DNA of 64,000 bases, from assembly GCA_016787645.1 (NCBI GenBank), contig JAEUUF010000016.1, positions 62,001 to 126,000 on the forward strand, given 5' to 3'. The notes beneath the pieces were generated by a model, which was not told where the DNA came from, ran no database searches, and saw only the letters and a program-made list of their open reading frames with translations. Shown here piece after piece: positions 16,430 to 26,155 of this stretch. A program made the position numbers and the translations under genes. The number at the start of each line of letters is the position of its first letter. The stretch's first letter is position 1. This stretch comes from Cyclobacteriaceae bacterium. Its GTDB lineage: Bacteria > Bacteroidota > Bacteroidia > Cytophagales > Cyclobacteriaceae.

Positions 16430-17455
16430 ATGGGCCTATTTGATTTTTTTACCAGCGACATTGCCATTGACTTGGGAACCGCCAACACGCTGATCATACA
16501 CAAGGATAAAGTTGTCGTAGACGAACCATCCATTATTGCCCTTGATAAACTCAACGGCAAGGTGCTGGCCATCGGTCGTGAGGCGATGCAGATGCACGAG
16601 AAGACACACGAGAATATTAAGACCATACGTCCGCTCAAGGAAGGAGTGATCGCCGACTTTCACGCCGCCGAAATGATGATCCGTGGAATGATCAAGATGA
16701 TCGACACCGGCCGTCGATTGTTTCCGCCGTCACTGCGGATGGTGATCTGCATTCCTTCCGCCATCACCGAAGTGGAGAAGAGAGCCGTTCGCGACAGCGC
16801 CGAGCACGCCAACGCGAAGGAAGTATACATGATCCACGAGCCGATCGCAGCGGCCATCGGTATTGGTATTGATATTGAGCAGCCGGTAGGCAACATGATT
16901 GTAGACATTGGCGGGGGAACAACCGACATTGCGGTTATTGCACTTTCGGGCATCGTCTGTGACCAATCTATCCGGATTGCCGGTGATACATTCAATCGTG
17001 ATATTCTCGATTATATGCGGCGGCAGCATAACCTGCTGATTGGCGAGCGCACCGCTGAGCGGGTGAAGATTGAAGTCGGATCCGCCTTGACCGAGCTGGA
17101 CGACGGCCCGGACGACTATGAAATTCGCGGCCGTGACCTCATGACCGGCATTCCGAAGACCATCAAGATTTCCTACAGTGAGATTGCCTTTGCGCTGGAC
17201 AAGTCGATTTCCAAACTGGAGGAGGCCGTACTGAAAGCACTGGAATTGTCTCCACCCGAATTGTCGGCGGATATTTATGAGCGGGGCATTTACCTTACCG
17301 GGGGCGGAGCGTTACTCCGCGGCTTGGACAAGCGATTGTCGCTCAAGACCAAGCTCAGCGTGCATGTGGCCGACGATCCGTTGAGGGCCGTGGTCCGGGG
17401 AACGGGAGCAGCGCTCAAGAACCTCGATCATTATCGCAAGGTACTGATGACCTGA
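16430..17455 (+). CDS. mreB: Rod shape-determining protein MreB
   Basis: A 341-residue bacterial actin that positions lateral cell-wall synthesis. Motifs: AIDLGTANTLIIHKD (phosphate 1), the MVICIPSAITEVEKRAVRDSA helix region, IVDIGGGTTDIAVIALSG (phosphate 2) and GIYLTGGGALLRGLD (adenosine). An N-terminal amphipathic MGLFDFFTSD can bind membrane. First gene of the mreBCD-mrdA-rodA operon. Confidence 0.97.
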   Translation: MGLFDFFTSDIAIDLGTANTLIIHKDKVVVDEPSIIALDKLNGKVLAIGREAMQMHEKTHENIKTIRPLKEGVIADFHAAEMMIRGMIKMIDTGRRLFPPSLRMVICIPSAITEVEKRAVRDSAEHANAKEVYMIHEPIAAAIGIGIDIEQPVGNMIVDIGGGTTDIAVIALSGIVCDQSIRIAGDTFNRDILDYMRRQHNLLIGERTAERVKIEVGSALTELDDGPDDYEIRGRDLMTGIPKTIKISYSEIAFALDKSISKLEEAVLKALELSPPELSADIYERGIYLTGGGALLRGLDKRLSLKTKLSVHVADDPLRAVVRGTGAALKNLDHYRKVLMT

Positions 17456-17459
17456 TGCA

Positions 17460-18287
17460 ATGCTGCGTCTACTCAATTTCCTCTACAACTACCGCGCGTT
17501 TCTCACCTTCCTTTTTCTAGAAATTCTCTGCGCGTGGTTGTGGGTGGGAAACAGCCAGTACCAAAACACCCGTTTTTTTAATTCTGCCAACCGCACCGTA
17601 GCGAGCATCATCCGTTTTTCAGAAGGCGTGCGCGAGTATGTATCGCTTCGCGATGTAAACCGTGAGCTCGCTGAGGAAAACGCCGGGCTCCGCACCCTGG
17701 TGGAGCAGCTCACGGCTCAAACGGATCTCCTGACTACTACCCCGGATACGGTGCTCCATTTTGATTATGTCAGTGCACGGGTGATCAATAATTCGGTGGC
17801 CCAGTTTAAGAATCACATCACCATCAACCGTGGAATGGATATGGGCCTTGCTCCTGGCATGGCCGTTATCTCCACTTCGGGTGCTGTAGGAAAAGTCAAG
17901 TCGGTTTCGGAGCATTTTGCCGTAGTCACTTCACTGCTCAATACCGACGAACAGGTCTCCAGCGTGCTGAAACGAACAGGGAACTTCGGAACGGCTCAAT
18001 GGGACGGCACGGATCCGCGCATGATTAACCTGCTCTACATTCCGCGCCATGTACAGCCCCAACCGGGTGATACCGTAGTGACTTCGGGTTACAACGCGGT
18101 TTTCCCCGAAGGCATCCTGGTAGGAATTGTCCGGGAAGTTGACCTGAAGAAAGAGGCCCAGTTTTATGACGTGCGGGTAGAGTTGGCCCAGGACTTTCGA
18201 CGCCTGGCTTATGTGAAAGTGGTGAAGAGTTATCTCAAGGGAGAGTTGGATTCTTTGGAGCGCGTAACCCTGGGAAATCAGCCATGA
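17460..18287 (+). CDS. mreC: Rod shape-determining protein MreC
   Basis: A 275-residue bitopic membrane protein: short cytoplasmic tail, TM at about 11-30, a coiled-coil stretch at about 60-90 (VNRELAEENAGLRTLVEQL), then the periplasmic beta-barrel MreC domain (residues about 110-265; GLAPGMAVISTSGAVGKV and GDTVVTSGYNAVFPEGILVG). It links MreB to PBP2. Four bases after mreB; overlaps mreD by four. Confidence 0.94.
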   Translation: MLRLLNFLYNYRAFLTFLFLEILCAWLWVGNSQYQNTRFFNSANRTVASIIRFSEGVREYVSLRDVNRELAEENAGLRTLVEQLTAQTDLLTTTPDTVLHFDYVSARVINNSVAQFKNHITINRGMDMGLAPGMAVISTSGAVGKVKSVSEHFAVVTSLLNTDEQVSSVLKRTGNFGTAQWDGTDPRMINLLYIPRHVQPQPGDTVVTSGYNAVFPEGILVGIVREVDLKKEAQFYDVRVELAQDFRRLAYVKVVKSYLKGELDSLERVTLGNQP

Positions 18288-18796
18288 ACCGATCCGGACT
18301 CTTTGCGGTGATCTATTTCGTCCTTTACCTCTTGGCGCAGGTGATGTTGTTTCGTCAACTTGTGCTGTTCAATACAGCATTCTGTTTTATTTATGTTGCT
18401 TTCATTCTTCTTCTTCCCATCGAAACCAATACCATTACCCTGATGTTATCAGGTTTTCTACTTGGATTTGGGATCGACATCTTTTATGACAGCCTCGGGC
18501 TCCATGCCCTCAGCCTGGTGCTGGTGGCCTATGTCCGCAATTATTGGCTCACCACGATTACTCCGCAAGGTGGATATGACGCGGGAGAAGGACCGACGTT
18601 GGCCTCTAATGGCCTCCAATGGTTCCTGGTATATAGCTTGCCGCTTCTCTTTATTCATCATGCGGTACTTTTCTTTTTGGAGGCAGGAGGATTTAGCGTG
18701 TTTTGGTATACCATGTCGAAAATTGTGACGAGTCTCCTGTTTACCATGACGATACTGCTGTTATTCCAGTACTTCTCATTTAGACGCAGGCGATGA
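18284..18796 (+). CDS. mreD: Rod shape-determining protein MreD
   Basis: A 170-residue integral membrane protein with five to six predicted transmembrane helices and few charged residues. Sequence conservation in MreD is low; the call rests on size, topology, the GFGIDIFYDSLGLHA segment seen in Bacteroidota MreD, and position between mreC and mrdA with ATGA overlaps on both sides. Confidence 0.9.
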   Translation: MNRSGLFAVIYFVLYLLAQVMLFRQLVLFNTAFCFIYVAFILLLPIETNTITLMLSGFLLGFGIDIFYDSLGLHALSLVLVAYVRNYWLTTITPQGGYDAGEGPTLASNGLQWFLVYSLPLLFIHHAVLFFLEAGGFSVFWYTMSKIVTSLLFTMTILLLFQYFSFRRRR

Positions 18797-20622
18797 ACGA
18801 AGGACGAAGAGAAATACTGCAACTGATCATTGTAGTTACCGGGATTATCTTCCTGGTCAAGCTTTTCTTTATCCAGGTGGTAGACAGTCGCTACCGGCAG
18901 ATGGCTGATAGCAACGCTATTCTTCGGCAAACCGAATACCCGGTGCGGGGTCTTATCACTGATCGCAATGGAAAATTGATTGTCTATAATACACCGGAGT
19001 TTAAATTGGAAGTCTTGTTGAAGGATGTCAGGGATTTTGATTCAGCAAAGTTTTGCCGGGTATTTCGGATGTCCCGCGAGGAGCTTCGAGCCACGTTCCG
19101 CGCAATGAAGGCCCGGAAGGAATTCTCACCCTACAAGCCAACCCTTTTCCTGGATCAGTTGTCCAACGAGGACTTTGCCCGTGTACAAGATTACATGGAC
19201 GAATTTTCAGGGTTCTATGTCCTGGCCCGGACCACGCGTTCGTATTCCACACCGGCCCTCGCCAATGCGTTAGGCTATGTGAGTGAGATCAGCAAGAAGC
19301 AGTTGGATGAAGATCCATCCGGAATCTACAAGCAGGGAGACTACGTAGGGCAAAGTGGTATTGAGGCATACTATGAAGAGCAATTGCGCGGAACCCGCGG
19401 AGTCCGGTTCAAGCTGAGAAATGTGAAAGGAATCATCCAGGGGTCTGTCGAAAGCGGCAAGTATGACACGCTTTCCACGCCCGGCCAGGACCTGGTTACG
19501 GGTATTGACCTCGATTTGCAGCAGTACGGGGAATTCTTAATGAAGGGGAAGTCCGGAAGCATCGTGGCCATCGAACCAGCCACGGGAGAAATTCTTGCCT
19601 TGGTGTCGGGACCTTCCTATGACCCGAACCTGCTTACCGGGCGGAAGTACAGTTCCAACTTCCGGATGATCAGCCTTGATTCCAACAAGCCCTTGTTCAA
19701 TCGTCCATTGATGGCGCAGTACCGGCCGGGATCGGTCTTTAAGATTGCGCAGGCCATGACGGCCCTGCAGGAGGGCGTGATTACGCCTGAGACGAGGATC
19801 CGCTGCGACCGGACCATTATCAATTGTCACGGGGCGCACACCAATGAGGATTTGCGTGGGGCGATTGCCAATTCATGCAACCCGTATTTTCATGGTGTAC
19901 TGCGTCGAATGCTCAACAAGGGCAAGTCGAATGATCCATATGAAGATACCCGGATGGGGCTGGCGGAATGGAACAAGCATATTACCAGTTTTGGTTTTGG
20001 TCAGCCGCTGGGAATTGATCTCCCCAATGAGAAGGGCGGTTTGATTCCGTCGCCGGCCTACTATGACGTGGCCTACCGTAACAGGCCGTGGAAATTCTCG
20101 AATATCTATTCCATCGCCATCGGCGAAGGTGAAAACCTCGTGGTACCCATACAGATGGCCAACTTCGCCGCCACCGTGGCCAACAAAGGATTTTATTATA
20201 CCCCCCATATCGTCAAGGCGATTGGAAAAGATGGCCTGCCCTTGTCACAATACCGGGAGCGGCATTACACGACCATTGACTCCGCTTATTTCAAAGTGGC
20301 GGCTGATGCCATGCAGCAAGTGGTTGAATCAGGTACTGGCCAATATCGCGCCCGTTTAGCAGATGTCATCGTTTGCGGCAAAACAGGAACAGTGGAGAAC
20401 AATCCGCCGCTGTTTGACCACAGTGTTTTCATCGCTTTTGCGCCAAGGCAAAATCCCCGCATTGCCGTGTCGGTTTATGTGGAGGATGCAGGGCAGGGGG
20501 CAAGGGCAGCGGCATCCATTGCGTCGTTGATGATTGAGAAGTACTTGTTTGGTGCCACGCGTCGCCCTTATATCGAACAGTATGTGCTCGCCGGTAATTT
20601 TGAGGATGTGAAGAAACAATGA
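18793..20622 (+). CDS. mrdA: Penicillin-binding protein 2 (elongasome transpeptidase)
   Basis: A 609-residue class B PBP: N-terminal TM at about 11-28, a PBP dimer domain (residues about 45-215), then the transpeptidase domain with SxxK at Ser314-Lys317 (RPGSVFK), SxN at Ser361-Asn363 (NSCNPY) and KTG at 530-532 (GKTGT). It crosslinks new lateral peptidoglycan and works with RodA, encoded next with an ATGA overlap. Confidence 0.95.
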   Translation: MNEGRREILQLIIVVTGIIFLVKLFFIQVVDSRYRQMADSNAILRQTEYPVRGLITDRNGKLIVYNTPEFKLEVLLKDVRDFDSAKFCRVFRMSREELRATFRAMKARKEFSPYKPTLFLDQLSNEDFARVQDYMDEFSGFYVLARTTRSYSTPALANALGYVSEISKKQLDEDPSGIYKQGDYVGQSGIEAYYEEQLRGTRGVRFKLRNVKGIIQGSVESGKYDTLSTPGQDLVTGIDLDLQQYGEFLMKGKSGSIVAIEPATGEILALVSGPSYDPNLLTGRKYSSNFRMISLDSNKPLFNRPLMAQYRPGSVFKIAQAMTALQEGVITPETRIRCDRTIINCHGAHTNEDLRGAIANSCNPYFHGVLRRMLNKGKSNDPYEDTRMGLAEWNKHITSFGFGQPLGIDLPNEKGGLIPSPAYYDVAYRNRPWKFSNIYSIAIGEGENLVVPIQMANFAATVANKGFYYTPHIVKAIGKDGLPLSQYRERHYTTIDSAYFKVAADAMQQVVESGTGQYRARLADVIVCGKTGTVENNPPLFDHSVFIAFAPRQNPRIAVSVYVEDAGQGARAAASIASLMIEKYLFGATRRPYIEQYVLAGNFEDVKKQ

Positions 20623-21890
20623 GACAGGAGAATATTTCCAGCTCTCTCGATTGGGTGTCGATCGGCTTGTATGCAGCAATGGTGTTGCTGGGCTGGCTGA
20701 ACATCTATGCCGTCGGGTATGATGAGGCAGTGGGTCAATCCATTTTTACATTGTCATTGAACTCTGGCCGTCAACTGATGTTTATCGGTGCGTCATTCTT
20801 CATCATTCTGGGGATTGTTATCCTGGATGTGCGATTCTATGACGCCATCGCCTACTTGCTCTATGGCCTCCTGATGGTCATGCTGATACTCGTTCCGGTC
20901 ATTGGCAAGGAAGTGGGCGGAAACAAAGCATGGCTGGGTATCGGCTCGTTTGGCGTTCAGCCTTCCGAGTTCGCCAAGGTTGCCACGGCACTCGTGGTGG
21001 CCAAATACATCGGATCGGTCGGTTTTCGAATGGACAACTTAAGAAACCAGGCGGTGCTCTTTGCGCTAATTGGAGTGCCAATGGTGCTGATTCTTTTACA
21101 GAAGGATACCGGAACCGCGTTGGTGTTCACCAGTTTCATGATTGTCTTTTTCCGGGAGGGCATGTCGCCATTCCTGATCATTGTCGGATTTTGCGCCGCC
21201 GCACTGTTCATTCTCACGCTGCTGGTACCTAATCCGTGGTACCTGCATACAGGAATTGTTTTCCTGCTGGTTGTGCTAATTGTAATGGGTAAGAAGAAAT
21301 TCAAGCGAATTGCCTTGCTCACGATCGGTGCAATCCTGATCATGGGGGTAGTGGAAAGTGTGGATTATGTTATTACAGATGTACTAAAACCACACCAACA
21401 GAATCGCATTAAAGCATTGATCAATCCGGATGCGGATCCTTTGGGTTATGGATGGAACGTTACACAATCAAAAATCGCCATTGGCAGCGGTGGATTTGGC
21501 GGGAAGGGGTTCCTCCAGGGAACCCAGACGAAATTTGATTTTGTACCTGAACAAAGCACGGACTTCATCTTCTGCACCATCGGCGAGGAAGAGGGTTGGA
21601 TCGGAAGCCTTTTAGTCATCGCGCTGTTTGTCGCCCTGCTCCTGCGCATCATTTACCTTGCTGAGCGGCAGAAGAATCGGTTTGCCCGGGTTTATGCCTA
21701 TGGGGCTGCCTCAATTTTCTTTTTTCACTTCGCCGTGAACATCGGGATGACCATCGGGCTGTTTCCGGTTATTGGGATTCCCTTGCCCTTTTTCAGTTAC
21801 GGGGGCTCCTCGTTATGGGGCTTTACAATTCTGTTGTTTATCCTGCTGAAGATTGACGCGCATCGCGGACAGATGCTCCAACGGATCTAG
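20619..21890 (+). CDS. rodA: Peptidoglycan glycosyltransferase RodA (SEDS)
   Basis: A 423-residue polytopic SEDS protein with about ten transmembrane helices. Family motifs: GNKAWLGIGSFGVQPSEFAK, LLQKDTGTALVF, GFGGKGFLQGTQTKFDFVPE, and IGLFPVIGIPLPFFSYGGSS near the C-terminus. It polymerises lipid II together with PBP2. Last gene of the operon; it converges on a minus-strand gene 18 bases away. Confidence 0.95.
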   Translation: MRQENISSSLDWVSIGLYAAMVLLGWLNIYAVGYDEAVGQSIFTLSLNSGRQLMFIGASFFIILGIVILDVRFYDAIAYLLYGLLMVMLILVPVIGKEVGGNKAWLGIGSFGVQPSEFAKVATALVVAKYIGSVGFRMDNLRNQAVLFALIGVPMVLILLQKDTGTALVFTSFMIVFFREGMSPFLIIVGFCAAALFILTLLVPNPWYLHTGIVFLLVVLIVMGKKKFKRIALLTIGAILIMGVVESVDYVITDVLKPHQQNRIKALINPDADPLGYGWNVTQSKIAIGSGGFGGKGFLQGTQTKFDFVPEQSTDFIFCTIGEEEGWIGSLLVIALFVALLLRIIYLAERQKNRFARVYAYGAASIFFFHFAVNIGMTIGLFPVIGIPLPFFSYGGSSLWGFTILLFILLKIDAHRGQMLQRI

Positions 21891-21907
21891 TGCTGTCGCC
21901 GAACTGC

Positions 21908-22990
21908 TCAGGAAAAGCGGCGTTCCACCATCTCCATAAATTCCTGGTACTCTTCGCTCTCCGCGTTCCATTCTCCATAATTGTTGCTCAGGTAGCTTTT
22001 GGCCTGGGTCAGGTTATCGAGCTCATCCAATCGCTCGACCGCCGCGGAGAAGAGTTCAAAATCGCCATTGAACAGAATCTTCGTAAACATGAATTTCTGG
22101 TTGATGGTCAGGCTGTCTTTGATCTTTTTGCGTTTCTGGAAATTTTCAGCCAGCGTAGTACCCTTGCCGGGCTGTTGATCATATAGCGGAATCTGGACGG
22201 GACCCGGTTTCTTGATTTCTTGTTTTGCTGGCTCTGGTTTTGGGGTCTCAGGGGCTGTCTTGGGTGCCGGAGCAGGAGAGACAATGGCTTCGGCTTTGGC
22301 AGGCGCCGCTTCTTTCTCCTGCGTTGTCGGTGGCTGGACAGGCTTTGATTCGGGTTCTTTTTGATCGTACAGCAAATCCAGGGTGAGCGGAACAACCTCC
22401 GAGAATCGCGACAAGTGTTCATCCAGCTCCTCCGGCGTAAAGTTTACCTCCTCGAGAATGTGATCCAGGGCAGCGAAAGCCTCGTTCCCGGTGATCGACG
22501 CTTGTTTCTTCTCTTCGAGCTCCTTTAAGAGCCGTTCAAGAGGCACGCGGTTGATACGGATGTATTTCACATCATTGCGCAAATCTTCCAGCCGGAGTGC
22601 AGTGCCATGACCGCCCAGTGTTTCTGAAAAGAAATCGTAGGGATTCAGAATCAAGGAAATTGTTTGGGCCACGGCCTTCTTCAGGAGGGGTTGAAAGTTT
22701 TCGCGCGAGATAGCAATGTGATTGGAGAGCAGGTTGTGAAACCGCGTAAGGGCGTCAGCAACCGGGGGTGCAGTGTAATCGAAGTACGGAGAACGCAACT
22801 TCTGACTTTCCAGTTTCCAGGCCCTCAGCAGCTCCCGGATTACAAACAGGTTGATCTGCTGAATATCGCAAAGGGTGAGAATCTCGGGGCCGGAAATCTT
22901 ATCTTTCGTGGAGAAAAATTGAGCGGTTACCTTCGAAGCGTAGTCATCGCTGTAGTCTTCCAGGGCCTTAACGCTGATTTTTTCATCCAT
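21908..22990 (-). CDS. Bacteroidota-specific conserved protein with Pro/Ala/Lys linker
   Basis: A 360-residue cytoplasmic protein of unknown function. An N-terminal alpha-helical domain (about 1-215) is followed by a low-complexity Pro/Ala/Lys/Glu linker of roughly 60 residues (about 220-280) and a compact C-terminal helical domain (KDSLTINQKFMFTKILFNGDF onward in the protein) that I recall at the end of many uncharacterised Bacteroidota proteins. The start is set at 22990 (MDEKISVKALEDYSDDY); the frame is open 35 codons further but that part overlaps the divergent ferredoxin gene and looks non-coding. No catalytic motif is seen. Confidence 0.65.
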   Translation of the reverse strand: MDEKISVKALEDYSDDYASKVTAQFFSTKDKISGPEILTLCDIQQINLFVIRELLRAWKLESQKLRSPYFDYTAPPVADALTRFHNLLSNHIAISRENFQPLLKKAVAQTISLILNPYDFFSETLGGHGTALRLEDLRNDVKYIRINRVPLERLLKELEEKKQASITGNEAFAALDHILEEVNFTPEELDEHLSRFSEVVPLTLDLLYDQKEPESKPVQPPTTQEKEAAPAKAEAIVSPAPAPKTAPETPKPEPAKQEIKKPGPVQIPLYDQQPGKGTTLAENFQKRKKIKDSLTINQKFMFTKILFNGDFELFSAAVERLDELDNLTQAKSYLSNNYGEWNAESEEYQEFMEMVERRFS

Positions 22991-23015
22991 GATGGTCTCC
23001 GCTAACGGGTGAGTG

Positions 23016-23339
23016 ATGGTAAAGATAATCATAGAAAACCTCGGACAAAAAGAAGTGCCGGTTACCCGCACCGACGAGCCGGCGCTTCGCCACATTCAGG
23101 CCCAGGGAGTAGACTGGATGCATGCCTGTGGGGCCAAAGGTAGGTGCACCACTTGCCGGATGATCGTCTTGAAAGGTGGCGAGGGAATGGGTCCGCACAC
23201 CGCAGCCGAGTTGAAATACCAGAAGGCCGGGCTACTGCTTCAGAACGAGCGCCTGGCTTGTCAGGCCTTGGTAAACGCAGATATTGTGGTCAGGGTTCCG
23301 GAGGATTCCAAGCTGCCGCACCTGAAGTATACGTCCTAG
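23016..23339 (+). CDS. [2Fe-2S] ferredoxin
   Basis: A 107-residue plant/vertebrate-type ferredoxin. Cluster ligands are Cys38, Cys44, Cys47 (HACGAKGRCTTCR, the C-x5-C-x2-C of adrenodoxin-like or chloroplast-type relatives) and Cys82 (RLACQ). It is a small soluble electron carrier; the partner is not indicated by its neighbours. ATG 23016 is preferred over the GTG at 23013. The start is only 25 bases from the start of the divergent gene, so promoters must overlap coding sequence, and its stop is three bases from the end of def. Confidence 0.88.
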   Translation: MVKIIIENLGQKEVPVTRTDEPALRHIQAQGVDWMHACGAKGRCTTCRMIVLKGGEGMGPHTAAELKYQKAGLLLQNERLACQALVNADIVVRVPEDSKLPHLKYTS

Positions 23340-23342
23340 CGA

Positions 23343-23909
23343 TTATTTCTTCAGGGGTGCGGAAATGCGATACTCGGTATCCACGTCACCCTTGCTGATG
23401 TTTGTGAGCTTTCCTTTGAGCATCCTCTTTTTGAGCGGAGACAGGTAATCAATGAAGAGTTTTCCGTCGAGATGATCGTATTCGTGCTGGATAATCCGGG
23501 CCTTGATGCCTGAATATTCCTCCTCCTGCTCGTTCCAGTTCTCGTCAAAGTAATGTATTCGCACGTTTTCTTGCCTTGACACATTTTCCCGGATGTTAGG
23601 GATGCTGAGACACCCCTCCTCAAACGACCAGGCGAGGCCATGTTCATCGACCAGCTCCGGGTTAATAAATACCTTTTTGAATCCCGTCATATCCTCTTCT
23701 TCTCCTTCTTCCTTGAGTGAAGTACCATCCACGACAAACAACCGGATGCCCTTGCCAATCTGCGGGGCCGCCAATCCAATACCATGAGCGGCATACATGG
23801 TATCAAACATGTCCTGGATCAAGGCGGGGAGGTCAGGGAAATCGCGGGGGATGTCCTGGGCACGCTTTCTTAAGATTGGATCACCGTAAACAACGATCGG
23901 GTATACCAT
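23343..23909 (-). CDS. def: Peptide deformylase
   Basis: A 188-residue Fe2+-type peptide deformylase, which removes the N-formyl group from nascent proteins. All three motifs are present: HGIGLAAPQIG, EEGCLSIP, and QHEYDHLDG (metal ligands Cys and two His, catalytic Glu). The start MVYPIVVYGDPILR at 23909 is the family start; the upstream extension lies in ruvX. It is 40 bases downstream of ruvX with its own -7 box between. Confidence 0.96.
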   Translation of the reverse strand: MVYPIVVYGDPILRKRAQDIPRDFPDLPALIQDMFDTMYAAHGIGLAAPQIGKGIRLFVVDGTSLKEEGEEEDMTGFKKVFINPELVDEHGLAWSFEEGCLSIPNIRENVSRQENVRIHYFDENWNEQEEEYSGIKARIIQHEYDHLDGKLFIDYLSPLKKRMLKGKLTNISKGDVDTEYRISAPLKK

Positions 23910-23929
23910 CGGCTTCCTGAAATTGACCA

Positions 23930-23937
23930 CAAAGGTA
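23930..23937 (-). promoter_or_regulatory. -7 box TACCTTTG upstream of def
   Basis: On the minus strand an exact TAnnTTTG match lies 20 bases before the def ATG, in the ruvX-def gap. It suggests def can be transcribed independently of ruvX. No -33 TTTG at the usual spacing. Confidence 0.4.
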
Positions 23938-23949
23938 ACTAATGAATGG

Positions 23950-24363
23950 TCATTTTTTGGAATCCATGTAGGACTGAAGAATAAGTACGGCACTGATCTT
24001 GTCGACATTCCCCTTTTCGCGCCGGTCCTTTTTCTTCATCCCGCCGGCGATCATTGCTGCCTTGGCCATGCTGCTGGTAAAGCGTTCATCGACCAGGCTG
24101 ATGGGGACCGTGGGGAATATCTTCTTTAGTTTTTCCTCCAGGTCACGAACGTGTGGAGTCATTTCATTGTCCTGGCTATTTAGCCGAATGGGGAATCCCA
24201 GGACAAACCGCTCTACTGTTTCCCTTGCCGTGTAGGCTTGCAGATAGGGAATCAGTTGGACGGTCTCTACGGTGTCGAGGGCAGTGGCAATGATTTGAAG
24301 CGGATCGGTTACTGCCAATCCAGTGCGCTTCAATCCTAAATCAATCGCCAGAATCCTGCTCAT
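23950..24363 (-). CDS. ruvX: Pre-16S rRNA nuclease / Holliday junction resolvase-like RuvX
   Basis: A 137-residue YqgF/RuvX family RNase H-fold protein: RILAIDLGLKRTGLAV carries the first catalytic Asp, VLGFPIRLN the second strand, VDERFTSSMA the Glu/Arg region. The family processes the 5' end of 16S rRNA; the Holliday junction role is older naming. First gene of the ruvX-def pair. Confidence 0.93.
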   Translation of the reverse strand: MSRILAIDLGLKRTGLAVTDPLQIIATALDTVETVQLIPYLQAYTARETVERFVLGFPIRLNSQDNEMTPHVRDLEEKLKKIFPTVPISLVDERFTSSMAKAAMIAGGMKKKDRREKGNVDKISAVLILQSYMDSKK

Positions 24364-24486
24364 CGTTTAACAGCCCTAAAGATAGGGCGCCAGGACTGGC
24401 AATGACAACGAAGTGATCCGGGAGAGTTTTCGCATCTGTGAACTTTGCTCCATCTTTGCCGTTCTATGAGGTATTAGACGGAAATA

Positions 24487-26109
24487 ATGGAAATAAACAA
24501 TAATACGCGACAGATTGCCTTACCCCTGGTGCTGGGGATTGGACTTGCCGCTGGGGTTCTTATCGGGGCCAGCCTTACCTCGAAGCCGGCCATGGGAGAC
24601 TCCGGCGAGGATGTCCGAAAATTGCGCGAAGTACTCGGGCTTATCCGGGATGAGTACGTGGATACCACGAAGACTGATCAGCTGGTGGATGAGGCAATCG
24701 AACACATGCTTCAGAAACTGGACCCCCACTCATCCTATATACCGATCAGCGAGCGCGTCGAAGCCAACGAAGATCTCCAGGGAAACTTTGAAGGCATTGG
24801 CATTGAGTTCAACATCTTTCACGATACGTTGGTGGTCGTCTCCGCGCTGAGCGGTGGACCTTCGGAAGCCGTCGGCCTTCGCCCGGGTGACAAGATTGTA
24901 AAAGTGGGAGACCGGGTGATAGCCAGTGTCGGGCTCACCAACTCGCAGGTGATGAAACTGCTCAAAGGTCCGAAGGGAACGGAAGCCAGGCTTGAAGTCA
25001 TTCGGCGGAATGAAAAACAACCGCTCCAATTCACCATCATCCGCGACAAGATTCCACAGTTTTCCGTCGATGTTTCTTACATGATCACACCGGAAATAGG
25101 GTACATCAAAGTCAATCGCTTCTCACAGACCACGTTTGAGGAATTCGAAAAGGCGATGGACACCCTCCGGACCCAGGGAATGAAACGGCTCGTGCTTGAC
25201 TTGCAGGGTAACCCCGGAGGGTACATGAACCAGGCGATCAATATGGCGGATGAGTTTCTGTCGGAGGGAAAGAAGATTGTCTTTACCCGGGGCAAGGACG
25301 GAAAGTATGACTCGGATGCCATGTCAACATCAGAAGGAGATTTTGAGCAGGGAGATTTGATTGTGCTTGTGAATGAAGGAAGCGCTTCAGCTGCCGAAAT
25401 TCTTGCCGGCGCCCTGCAGGACAACGACCGGGCCTTGGTGGTCGGCAGACGATCTTTTGGCAAAGGTCTTGTACAGTCACCGTTTGATCTCAGTGATGGG
25501 TCAGAACTTCGCCTTACCATTTCACGCTACTACACTCCCAGCGGCCGATCCATTCAGAAGCCGTACGGGAATATGGAGGAATACTCCAAAGATATCAGCA
25601 AACGGTTTCGCCGCGGGGAGTTCTTCCACGCTGACAGTATTCACTTCAGTGATTCGCTCAAATATCAAACCACCAGCGGACGCACCGTCTATGGCGGAGG
25701 AGGCATTATGCCCGACTATTTTGTTCCCCTGGACACCACACAAAACAGCCGATACCTCAATGACCTGTACATCAGCAATTCCATGCAGGAATACACATTC
25801 AACTACGCGAACGATCATGACAAGGAGCTAAGGAAAATGGGGTTGTCCAAATACCTTGAGCGTTTTGTGGTGACTGACGAGATGCTTACGCAACTGGTCA
25901 AGGTCGGTCAGCAGAACAAAGTCGCCCCCAATTTGAACGACCTTAACCGCCACAAGAGTATATTTCAGGTAAACGTGAAGGCACAAGTGGCTCGTCGCAT
26001 TTGGGGGAACGAAGGATTCTATCCCATCTTCAATGAGTCGAACGAAGTGCTCCAGCAGGCGATTCGTCTTTTTGATCGCATCCCCGACTTGAATCGGTCA
26101 AAGATGTAA
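24487..26109 (+). CDS. S41 family C-terminal processing peptidase
   Basis: A 540-residue membrane-anchored protease. TM/signal anchor at about 9-30, a PDZ domain at about 95-170 (FEGIGIEFN to VIRRNEKQ), and the S41 catalytic domain with Ser301 in NEGSASAAEI and Lys326 in RRSFGKGLVQ, 25 residues apart as in Prc and D1 protease. A C-terminal region of about 130 residues follows. It cleaves periplasmic proteins near hydrophobic C-termini. It stands alone on the plus strand, divergent from ruvX with 123 bases between. Confidence 0.93.
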   Translation: MEINNNTRQIALPLVLGIGLAAGVLIGASLTSKPAMGDSGEDVRKLREVLGLIRDEYVDTTKTDQLVDEAIEHMLQKLDPHSSYIPISERVEANEDLQGNFEGIGIEFNIFHDTLVVVSALSGGPSEAVGLRPGDKIVKVGDRVIASVGLTNSQVMKLLKGPKGTEARLEVIRRNEKQPLQFTIIRDKIPQFSVDVSYMITPEIGYIKVNRFSQTTFEEFEKAMDTLRTQGMKRLVLDLQGNPGGYMNQAINMADEFLSEGKKIVFTRGKDGKYDSDAMSTSEGDFEQGDLIVLVNEGSASAAEILAGALQDNDRALVVGRRSFGKGLVQSPFDLSDGSELRLTISRYYTPSGRSIQKPYGNMEEYSKDISKRFRRGEFFHADSIHFSDSLKYQTTSGRTVYGGGGIMPDYFVPLDTTQNSRYLNDLYISNSMQEYTFNYANDHDKELRKMGLSKYLERFVVTDEMLTQLVKVGQQNKVAPNLNDLNRHKSIFQVNVKAQVARRIWGNEGFYPIFNESNEVLQQAIRLFDRIPDLNRSKM

Positions 26110-26155
26110 GCCCGGGAGCCGGAAAGAGCCAGCGCTTCTGATAACAGGAATTTCC

